Assembly (NCBI GenBank): GCA_020002185.1
Contig: CM034543.1
Span: forward strand, 4,868,413-4,932,412
Length of the DNA: 64,000 nt
Direction: 5' to 3'
Source: Paraescarpia echinospica
Lineage: Eukaryota; Annelida; Polychaeta; Sabellida; Siboglinidae
A program made the translations under genes and the position numbers. Below are positions 34,930 through 46,200 of the stretch, one piece after another; position 1 is the stretch's first letter, and every line of letters begins with the position of its first letter. A model generated the notes under the pieces. The model saw nothing but the letters and a program-made list of their open reading frames with translations, was not told where the DNA came from and ran no database searches.

Positions 34930-35290
34930 TCTCATAAGCGTGCCTGGTGGTGGGGGCTGGGGAACACGTGCCCCCTAGACATTTGGAATTTTGCGTGCCC
35001 GTAGAATTTTTTGAATGGGCCCACATGATCGTGCCCCCGCTAGAGCCTTTGAAATTTGCCCCCGTTCAGATTACACTAAGATGAAATGACGGCGACGCGG
35101 CGGCGAAAATTTGTAACAGCACCCTGTTTTCCGATGTCCGCACACCCATTCCCCAGTCTTCAGATGTCATCTGTCGAATTAACCGTGAAAGCGGAAGCTA
35201 AGTTATGGCGGCGGGGGGCGGAAACATTTTCTTCGGTTCGGCCGCCAGTGGAGGTTTTTGTGCCCCTCCAGACTACCCTCTCTGGACAAG
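34930..35290 (+). mobile_element. DNA-transposon-like repeat, copy A
   Basis: It shares with 61,074-61,450 a series of blocks in the same order: GGCACGTGTCCCCTAGAC type start, TTTGGAATTxxGCGTGCCCG, GGGCxCACATGAxCxTGCCC, GCCCCCxTTCAGxTTACA, then CCGCCAGTGxAGGTTTxTGT and CCAGACTACCCTCT. The 34,930 copy has lost the clear GGCGGATCC end. Confidence 0.75.
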
Positions 35291-35299
35291 CCCCTGGCT

Positions 35300-35560
35300 C
35301 TTCCTGTCACCGCATTTCCCTCCTCTACATCCTCCCTCTCTCTCATTCTTCCCTACTCTATCTGCCCTATTCCCTCTCCCCAGTCCGTCTCCTAGCTCTT
35401 CCATTCTCTTCTTCACTTCCTCTTCCTAATACCACCTTCTTCCCATCCCTCTCCTCCTCCTCGCTTTCCCCCAGCTGCTCCTCATCACTCTCCTCCTTGA
35501 CCCAACTGCTACTCGTTCCTTGCTCCCGGATCCTCTACTCTCTCTTCACCCTCCTCCGTC
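35300..35560 (+). repeat. Long polypyrimidine tract
   Basis: For about 260 bp the plus strand is nearly all C and T with CTC/CCT/TTC runs and few purines. Confidence 0.85.
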
Positions 35561-35661
35561 TCATGTAAACATAACCTGGAGTCGACCAGGATTCTCCTCT
35601 CGCGGCCGTCCAGTCACAGAGTGAAAAATCCAATAAACCTTACATGCACTTAATTAACATT

Positions 35662-35666
35662 TGATT

Positions 35667-35705
<39 letters not shown>

Positions 35706-35727
35706 ATATATATATATATATATATAT
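35662..35727. repeat. (AT)n microsatellite
   Basis: Nearly uninterrupted TA dinucleotides directly left of the foldback structure. Confidence 0.95.
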
Positions 35728-35730
35728 TCA

Positions 35731-35851
35731 CTTCTTCTATTTTTTTCCCAATTTCTCCTAATACTACGTAAACTTCACCAAGTCATCAAATTGAGTATCA
35801 GCGCAAATAAAAAAATATATATATATATATTATATGTGTGTATATATATAT

Positions 35852-35883
<32 letters not shown>

Positions 35884-35884
35884 A

Positions 35885-35918
<34 letters not shown>

Positions 35919-36031
35919 TTATACACACACATATAATATATATATATTATTGATTTGCGCTGATACTCAATTTGATGACTTGGTGTAGTTTACGTAGTAT
36001 TAGGAGAAATTGGGAGAAGAAATAGAAGAAG
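35731..36031. repeat. Large foldback inverted repeat, 78-bp arms
   Basis: The left arm (35,731-35,808: CTTCTTCTAT ... GTATCAGCGCAAAT) matches the right arm (35,953-36,031) in reverse complement with about five mismatches. The 144-bp centre is (AT)n with GTGTGT on one side and ACACAC on the other, so it is itself self-complementary. The whole could form a single long hairpin. Confidence 0.93.
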
Positions 36032-36142
36032 CAAAGAAGAAAAAACAGACTAAGAGGAAGAATAGGAAGAAGAAGTAAAAGAACACAACCGAAAACAAGT
36101 TACGCCTTATGGAAAATATTGTTCATGGCTCCAAGATTTGAA

Positions 36143-36293
36143 TGGGCAGCAAGAATTAACACTTATTTTGGAGCGTTTAGTGGAAACTAGCAACGTTTCG
36201 ATCCACCACTTGTGGATCTTATACAGCTGGTGGATCGAAACGTTGCAAGTTTCCACTAAGCGCTCCAAAGTTAGTGTTAATTCTTGCTGCCCA
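36143..36293. repeat. 151-bp palindrome, 66-bp arms, 19-nt loop
   Basis: The left arm TGGGCAGCAAGAATTAACAC ... GATCCACCA (36,143-36,208) is the reverse complement of 36,228-36,293 with four or five mismatches. The loop is CTTGTGGATCTTATACAGC. It looks like a foldback MITE. It ends 120 bp upstream of the TATA box of the Ig gene. Confidence 0.95.
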
Positions 36294-36414
36294 AGTTACG
36301 CCATATTGCACAAGAACACACAACCTAAATTATTCACCCGTGATGCATGAATAACTGACAGAACTGACTCCAGACGTGATGTATAGCGACACCTGCGCGT
36401 GTGACCTACTTGTC

Positions 36415-36450
36415 TATATAACACGGCACGGAGACGCCGGTTGACACAAG
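36415..36450 (+). promoter_or_regulatory. TATA box and likely start site of the Ig gene
   Basis: TATATAA at 36,415-36,421 with CGGTTGACACAA about 30 bp downstream. The first ATG in frame with the signal peptide is at 36,528, giving a 5' UTR of about 80 nt. Confidence 0.55.
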
Positions 36451-36527
36451 ACGCGCAGGAGGGACTTACGAAAGGCGGATGTCCAACTGTTAGGATCTCA
36501 TTCATTAGCATCGTGAATTGTTAGTAT

Positions 36528-39500
36528 ATGGATATCATGTCAGGACAGCTATTTCTGTTTGCGGTCGCCATGTCTGCAGGTAGGCAAATGTCACATTCAT
36601 TTACTATTTAGTAAACATATTAATTATTAGAACCGATAGATCGGGGAAAACCACAAACGTATACATCTTGAATTAAAGTTAAACGTGTGTGAGTCTTAAT
36701 TACATTTTAGTTAAACTTATAACTACACTTTTTGTCGATTGCATTAATTTATTATTTTGTTATAAGTGTATGGGTGAGCAAGCACATTATCGAATTCAGA
36801 CTGACACGATATTACCAAAGTCATATGAAGTAGACAAAACCAAGGTACAATTATTATTAAAACGCGGCGTTTTCAAGTCATGCATACATATATAATTATA
36901 GTTTGACTTCATTTAACTAATTATTGTTTGTATGTATGAGTCAATCAGCCATGACTATATCAGTTTGTGGTATATATGATGTTCATATTATCTGTAAGAT
37001 GATAATTTTGTTAACAAGACAACTATTTTATGGACATTGCAGCACTGTTTAATTTAGAAAGTGTTAGTATTTGCAACATATCTTAGGTGGTTAAAAACTA
37101 ATATCCAAAAGACCTATACAAAATGCATGTGTATGGATAATAACATATGAAATAAATTAAAATAAAATATGCCCGTTTTATTACAAACTAGCTGAATTGC
37201 CCCAGTATTGCATGGAGAGAAAAGATACCAATTAATTTTCTAGTTAAAACAAATAAATTATACAATGCCCATGGATAGTACAATACTAACTGCTACGTGT
37301 ACATACAATATTATCATTATAATAACTCCAGTGTTATCCTACATGATTATTAAACTATTGCCATAGTGATGTACAATGTAAATCCATAACGTCAACACTG
37401 GTTCCTATATTCCCGATTGAATCTGCAGCGATCTCCGAGGCAAACCCTGGTGCATCATGGGACAGGAGTATGAATCGAGAGCCGCATGATCGGATGACGA
37501 CAGTGACTCTGCGTTGTGTTGTCACTGACCGAATGAGGGTGGATCCTATCTACATCAAAGTTATCATCAATAACACGGAACACACCATTGTAAAAAACAA
37601 CAATTTGGAGTCAGGCTATGACAGTGAGAGATACCGCCTGTGGGACAAGATGGAGTACCATCAAGACAGCGATGTTTGGGTCATGGAACTGAACATCAGA
37701 GGTATATTTCTTCCTACTAATACTATATTTTTTGAAATAAAGTAACAGTTTTGGCTAGGGGGAAAATTAACAGGAAATAAAGTCATAGCATACTTTTATT
37801 CGAAGACTATACACAAAGGTCTTGCACATTTTCATTAATAATAATAATTATAGATAGCTCCCATGTAGTACAACACTTTTTGGGGTAGGCAAAAAACTCA
37901 CTGTGCATCATTCGTACACATAATTGAAATCAATTAAGTTTGGTAATTAAGATGAATATGCCAAAGAAATTCTGCCATATTCTTGCATATATGCTCAGTG
38001 ATAAATGAACACAGAATAATATAATGCATGATTACGCATAAGACAAATATCAAGAAGAAACTCTGACACAGTCTTTCTGAACAAAAAACATCCTATTGGG
38101 TTAGTCTCCTGCATTTTTAAGATATCCCCCGGCATCATCTGTTTCAAAACAGCTTTTTGTTCCTAAAACTAAGCCAATTAACGTACATGCTTTCTCTGTA
38201 ACTGCACCTAAAACCTGGAAACAATTCCTTATCACTTTTAAATCATCTGAAACAATAGCCACCTATTTTCATTGACATTTGTGAAACGTTTGTTAAATTT
38301 GTGTTGTTGGTCAATCATAAATAAAACTGTTGATTCATGAGAATGGTTGAATGTGTAGTGATGTCCAGGGATTTCCTGGAATTGCTCTTTGACTGTGGAT
38401 GTGTGCAGTGTGCGCCTGGTTCTGGAATCCAAACCAACTTAGACAACAAGTGGGAAGAAGTACACCATTCTGATTCAGGTTATTAACTTTTTAATATTGT
38501 GCAGGATGCCAGGGGTAGTGTGTGTATATATATATATGTATATTATATATATATATGTATATATATATATACACCATCGCGACTTCTCTGGGAAGCATTC
38601 AGCCATGCTGCAATTAATGCACAAAGATTATTCATGCACAAATGTTCACTACAGTCTATAGCCAGGTGCTCATTCATCCAGCTGAGTAAACTGGAGCAAC
38701 TTAGAGTGAACGAACTTGCCCAAGGTTTGTCACAGCAACTCATATGATTCGAACCCGGGTTCTCTCGATTGAGAGTCCAAAGCTCTAGCCACTGCATCAC
38801 AGTGCTACCACTCATGGCTTGATAAATTAAATTCCGTGAGATATCAGTCCCTGTTTGCTATTATAAACATAAACGTTTATAAATTGTTTTCAACTGCAGA
38901 ATTGAGTGCAGATGACAGTGGCTATTACAGATGTGTTCTTGGGAACAAGGCATCCTCCGACAGCTATCAACTCAAAGTGAAAGGTGGGTATTTGTATTTA
39001 TACATATATATTATATTACATATAATATACAGGTATATATATATAATATACACAAATAAATATTAAATGTTTTCACAAAATATCCATCGTTGAGTTTGTG
39101 AGCAAGGCTTGCTTTGAAAATTTTGGTTAGGTACGTATGACCAAGTGACCATGACAAGTTTTATCATATATTATGACATATATCCTATGGTGGAGGAAAT
39201 CTGATTTCGCTTACATTTGGAATTGTCTTAAAAATTGTTATATTATAATTTAATCTTGCATCAACCTGCTGGGAAGAATTTTTCAAATTCTGTAATTTTC
39301 CGGAAGTAAACTACAGTAGCACCTGTCTTGAGTGACCAGGCCTTTTGCATATAGCCAAAGCAATTTCTCAGAACAGGTGGTTTCTTATAGCAGCTATATA
39401 AATGAGAATAGTGAGAGGTACGCCATCCATGTAGCAAGTGGTAGGGCACTATTAGTATAACATGCATAATGATTTGTGAAGCAATTATAAATTCTTTCTT

Positions 39501-42500
39501 TGGAGAGAAATTTAGTAGCAGTTATATATATACATGCATTAGTTATTCAGTATATCTTTTATTATATTATCACTTTATACCTGCCAATAATTCCGGGAGA
39601 TTCATCAGCGGTTCAGCACGTTTCCTGTGTCGTGCTGTTTCGTTGCACTGTCACAGATCTTGACATCAGAAGATGGGGGGTGGGGTGCTATTGGAGATTT
39701 CTTGCCGGAACTTCAGCGGTTTAGCATGTCTCCCATTGTGTCACGTTCTCTCAAAGATTGGAGATTTGCTATTAGAGATTTCAAGCGAAAGTCTGGGAGA
39801 TTTGCCTGTATTCCGGCAGACCAAGAGATGCACCCAAAATCAAGGAGACTTCTGGAAATTCTGAGAGAGTTAGCAGGTTTATTACTTCCTGTATAATTTT
39901 ATTTCGGCAGTTAGCATATTCTGTCATTCCTAACAAGTAAAGATAGCAAGCAACTGGTTTATATGGTCGTTGGTCGCATTACGCAAGTGGTTGTTCATGA
40001 CAATTAACTGGTCGTCCAAGAGAAAGGCTGCCCAAGACAAGTTCTACTGTAGTTATATCCGTCCCCTTTCCAAAGAGACCTGTTTATACCTGAACTGTTA
40101 CAGAAAACTGCATGTTTGTTTCTAGTGCCAGTCACTGAAGTGTACTTTGCCAAAATATACAAAGATGGAACGGAGGAGCGAATACATGACAGGAATGTTG
40201 TCCTAAAGAGTAACGAGTCATACGGCATTGCATGTCACGCTGTCGTCACAAGTGGCATTGTTAAACCCATAATTCGGGTACGTCAGCTAATGATTTGATA
40301 TTAAAGTTAATTTCTTAATGTTGCATCCTGGGCTAAACTACCATTTTTATATGTTTTTAAGAAAGTATACATGTGTACAAATTTAACAATATTTACTTTT
40401 TTATTCTGATCATACTTGCTACCATATATGTAACTTTGGCATTTGATATTATCTTAAAAATAAGCTTTTGCAAATATTTATATGGTGTTGAGAAAATAAA
40501 TGCATGGGGCATGTAGACTAGAGATTTACTGGACTTTTGTAATTAAAAGATGGACAATTTGAGAATGCAATTTTAACAGCATTTCAAAAATGCACAACCT
40601 CTGGAATGGATAACTTGCACTTAATATATATATATACAGTATATATTAATACATTTGTTTTGATGAAATGTTAATGCTACACAAATAAGGAATTTTATTT
40701 ACTGTATTTGCAGATGACAAAAACTGGAAATTTATCATTCGAAACAATCTCGTCATCCGTGCCACATGAAATCTTCAGCGGTCGCTTCCGATATCGCACA
40801 TCGAAACAGATGAGATTCAAGACCTGGAGACCAGATCATTCACACGATGGTGCAGAACTCCGTTGTGAAAGCTGGACCAGTGGATTTAGGGCACAAAAGA
40901 AGATTGCCTCAGTGACATTGAGAGTTGAGTGTAAGTGTAGATTTTTTCTCAGAAATTGGTTTCTTAGTTGCCATAAATTTATCCTAATGCATAGCACACT
41001 GGGATAAACCAATTACATTAAAAACAATGTGGTATTAAGTAGCAAAATTGTAAGATGGAATGTTGTACCACTTTGGATACTACATGTCATAAGCTTTAAA
41101 ATGGTACCTCATTTGTTGAAATATCTTCATTACTTTTTACATTTTTTGCTGAAATTGAAGTCAAATTTTTAAAAGTGACACTTTAAAAAACGATGTACAA
41201 AGACAAAATAACAGTACAGTGGATCCCTGCACACTGCGGAATCAGAGGAAATGAAACAGCTGACAGACTTGCAGAAGGAGGGGGGCAACTGGAGCAAAGC
41301 AACAAAGGTGTGTTATACAGTGATGAAAATATCATCATCAGGACCCTGATGGGTTGAAAATGGCACCAACAGCACCCCAAGCACAACAAGACTTACAGCT
41401 ACTACCATCTCAGCAGAGCTGACCAGGTCATTCTGTTCAGACTCCGAACAAGGCACAACAGAATGAAAGCACATATCTACAACAAAATGAAGATTGGCCA
41501 GTCCGAGATGTGTTGCTGTGAAAGTGCCGCAGTCACCAGTGATCGAGCACCTACTTCAGCACTGTCCACTACAGGATGACCAAGGTGGCAAGCATGGCCA
41601 GATGATACCCCCCTAAATGAGAAACTACATGGTAATATCGAGGCTCTAAGGATGACATCTTTTGTGAGGGTGACAGGCATTCTGATCTAGAGTGAACAAC
41701 GAAGAACAACTCATATCATCTATTGTTTTAATATATTCGTGAATATTAATATTAGTATTTATAAATAAATAAATATAAATATTAATTTGTTATAATTTGT
41801 CCAGGAGAGTAAACTGGACATAGAAAGGTATGATAAGGTTTGCATTTATGCCAAATAAAATCAAAAAATTGATGGGACTTGACCTCGATAGCTATTGTTG
41901 ACCTAAATAGCTATTATTGACCTAGATAGTTATTATTGACTTGTGTGCAAAATAGGCCAATGCGAATACCTGGTTTGCTGTGGCAGGTCAGAAATAACCA
42001 TATTTTAGTGCAAACATTTAATATCAACGATATGGAGGCCACAGACCGTAAGAAAGTTCTCATTTTCACAAAGGACTGTGAATAAATGGAACAGATTATC
42101 TGATGATTGTGTGGGTGCTAGTAGTGTGAATGTTTAAAAATAAAATCGACACATACCTCAGAAGGGCTGGATATATGTAGATAAAAGGGTTGGACTCTCA
42201 ATAAGCCAAAGGGCTTCCTTGTCCACCTGCCATCTAGAGTTAATTCGCTGGATGGCAATCTTGTTAAATCTTGTTAAATCACATACAGCAATGAGTGGTG
42301 AATTCCTTACAACAACACAGGTAGGATTGCCTTAATTAATTGTTATAATCTATCACTAGAAAATGCAACAAACCTATAATATTATATGTATTGTTAGGCT
42401 TGTGGCATTTTCTAATGACGTCTTTTGTTCTTCTTCTCTTGATTTCCTGTCATCAAGGGTGTGGTTACATGACCTCGATTCCTTTCTTCAATTTCAGTTA

Positions 42501-43165
42501 TTTTTTTTTATTACCTAATTAATCAGTCTTGTTGAATGGGACGTTTCTTGGAGCCACCTAAGAATGTACAGCCACAGACTTAACTGATTTCCTGCCAGCT
42601 GTGTCCCTGTCACAGAAAACCATGGGGATGACCTTTGTCATTCAACTATGGCAATATTTTATGCTAATACTCTGGCTGAATCATATCAGATTTGGTTTAT
42701 GTGGTGCATATATTTTGATGAAACATTTATAGGCAACAAAATGTACATATATTTGTTGGAGTAATCAACAATGTGTCAAGTCACATTTGGCAAGTATGTG
42801 TCTATGTGCATGTGTTTCATAGGCATTCATGTTTTGTTTGTTTATATTGGGCGTCATGGATAAAATGTTAAAGTTGTAGCATTTGACTCACACAGTCAGA
42901 TGCGTGGTGTATGTATTACCAAAGAACAGTACAATGCAACACAATGCAACACAATGCAACGCATGACACACATGCACACATGACACACATGCACACATGG
43001 CACACATGCACACATGACACATGGCACACATGACACACATGCACACTTGCGCACATGTACGCATGAACACACTAACACTCACTCTCACTCACTCACTCAC
43101 TCACTCTCATTTATTCACTCACTCTCATTTATTCACCCACCCACTCACTCACTCATTCACTCATG

Positions 43166-43223
<58 letters not shown>

Positions 43224-46200
43224 TATTCCTCAGGAGTATGCAAGTTTAAAACAGAGATTTCTATACAAGTTTCTGAAAGTGAAGAAGTTCCACATGTCGA
43301 CATCTGTTTGTCTAAAAGCAGGAATTATTAAGGTACTCATGGCAAAGTAAGAATTATCCTCCAGTCCTCGTCTTTCATACATTGTCACGTTATTGTTCCT
43401 GTTCACCAACTATGTATGTGTTGTACTCTTTTGCAGTGAAGGCATTCATGACAAAATGTGAAATCACTCGAGACCCAAGAACTAACATGTGCCTTTATTT
43501 TCTGCCTATTATAACTACTGGGGTATAGGGAAGCGACAAAGTTCCTCCATGCCGATCTACCACTTGCCAACCTCTCGAGGCCTTGTATGTGTTCAATAAA
43601 TAATTTCTATTATAAAAAGTGGGTTTGAAATTGTCTCGCCCCAAAGCAGTACCTGGTAAAGTTGACAGTGTGTATGTTTATGTTTTATATTTGAGTCTGG
43701 TTTCTTGTGGTACACTATAGTTTTAAGTAAACGCAACACATGCTGAATGCCTGAACCTTGTTGACAGTCCCACCCATATTCGAGTGCAACCAAACTACCC
43801 TCTATGGTGACGTTGGTGAAACTGCGTCAGTGTCATGTAATGTGTCAGCAAACCCTGACTGTCGATATTTGGAGCTTGCGTGGGGTGCTGTAGGAACAGA
43901 ACATGTCGTCACGGAGTCATCACCGGCCGTTGTGTCAACTGGTAATCATCTGTCAACTCAGGTAAGTTTGTTGATGGGAATCTGACAGGAAATATGTGAC
44001 CAAAGTGGATATTAATTTGCAAAAGTTTGAAATTAAATGTGTACCTTTTTGGATTCCACAGATACTAAGCTTTAAAATGATACCTCATTTGTGGAAAGAT
44101 CTTCAGTTGTTTTTAATTTATTGTTAAAATTTATGCAAAGTTTGCAAAAGCAATGTTTAGAGAAACGAGGTCTTTTTTACTCACATTAACTATTGTTTTT
44201 GTTAAATGTTGGTTCGCAAATACATGCATTTTATTAGTTCTGGATTGTTTAATGAAGACAATAAACTGGACATTAAACAATGAGATTAGAAACTATGCAT
44301 TTCTGCCAGAATCACAAAATTGATGGAACATGACCTGGACAGTCAGTTGTGTGACATTGAACCCTATTCACTGCGGCAAGTCACAAATATTAAACATTTT
44401 AAAATTATTGTTTATTTGATACATACCTTCGGCTACATACCATTCACATTTTTGGACCTGACATCCCTCAATCTTTGACAGGGTTTTCTCGTTTGCTTTC
44501 AGAAGAGTGATATCATCAACAAAAGAATTGTTAACATTGCAATCACTGCACTAAAGAAGCAACATTACAGCCAGAAATACTTTCTCCGTTGCAACAACGT
44601 CTATGGCAATGCGGAGCAACAGCTGAAAGTACTGGAAGGTATGTACTGCAGGGAAACACATTTACCTAGAAGGGACCATGTCAAAATATCAATGTACATA
44701 AAACTGGTTTCACTGTGGAGGGGGTTTAAAAACTATTTTACTATGATATATCGATATATTTTTTCCAAAATATTGTTTGTTTCTAATCGTAACGGTGGCT
44801 GACTTCAAGCGTAAGCAAATTTTCATTAATCAAAATGGCTGAAGTGATTCAGTGAACTTTCTGCTAATAATCTGTGGAACAGGTTGCCTCAGACTATCAG
44901 GACAGCAAAGACACAGCTGCAATTCAAAACACTGCAGAGCAGAAGACACAAGTTTTTAAAGTAGCGTTTATATAATATGATCACACGGACTGTATCAACT
45001 GCACTTATTCATATTTTAATTAATAATTATTTAAAATTTATTTATTATATGTTAATTAACTTATTTATTTTATTGTTTAATACATAAAAATATACTTTTT
45101 AATTGTTTATACACTGTACAGAGGGTCTATTAATTATGGAAGGACTATTTAAATTATTATTATGATTGATCGGGCGCTGTATAAATAAATTGTATTATTT
45201 TATAATGCCAGATTATGGGTAATGGAAAATACCACCGCCCTTTAAATTATATCATTTTCTCGCAGAGTCATTATCAGTGTGAGATTGTCACAAAGTCTCG
45301 CCCACACAAGATGTGTTTTGAATCAAACAATGCACCACCTGGTTTGACATCAGGACACATGCATAGGACATACCACCAGGTGTAACATATTTAGTAAGAA
45401 ATGTCACTAGGATACACTTAGAATGCTAGTAATAATTTGCCTGGCTCTTGGTTGCCCAGAGAAGTACAACCTAAGTAATTAACTGGATAATTAGTCTCTC
45501 TGGACTCCATGGAAGATCTTCATGCATTGGTTTCATTCAAGTGCATCATGTTGAAATTGCACACCTCGGCCAACCCTCATGACTGGGTTTTTATTATGTC
45601 CATAAGTTGCAATCTTCATCTTTTCGTCTAAGAGTAGACAAAATAATTTGTTTGGCATACATTCACTTCCAACATCATTCTGAGTTAATTTTTTGTCTGT
45701 TAATTCGCTTATATGTGCCTAATTAGTTCAATTCTTTTACTGAACATTCTTCAGGATAGTTCGTTTTCAAATTAGAAACTTTCATTTTTCATATCCAAGA
45801 ATCATGTTAAATTACCTGGTAGAGGCTTTCGTTGACGTGTCACGCCGACTTCATCAGTACCTATGACGCTGAATGACGTCATCGTACACGTGAGGCAGTT
45901 CATAATTGCCCTCGTCTCTGTTGATGGGTGTTTTTTTTTTTCTGATCCAGATGGCTTCTTTGATATGCCGAATTCTTCTGTTGGTTTCTTTGTCTACAAT
46001 TTTCACTCCCTCCCAGTCTATGATATGGTTTTCAGTTGTCGTATGGTCTGTAAGGGCGGATTTATTGGTGGTAGACATCAATCTTTTTTTCCCGCTCCTT
46101 GTGTATTTCTCATTTTTCGTGTTGTCTACGTCCTTTCTGTGTTCCTCCAGTCTTGTTTTGAGTAGTCTTCCTGTCTCCCCAATGTATTCCCCACCACAAT

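Noticed and set aside
35086..35568. 160-codon serine/leucine-rich frame
   Set aside because: It joins a transposon remnant to the polypyrimidine tract and has no motif or splice border.
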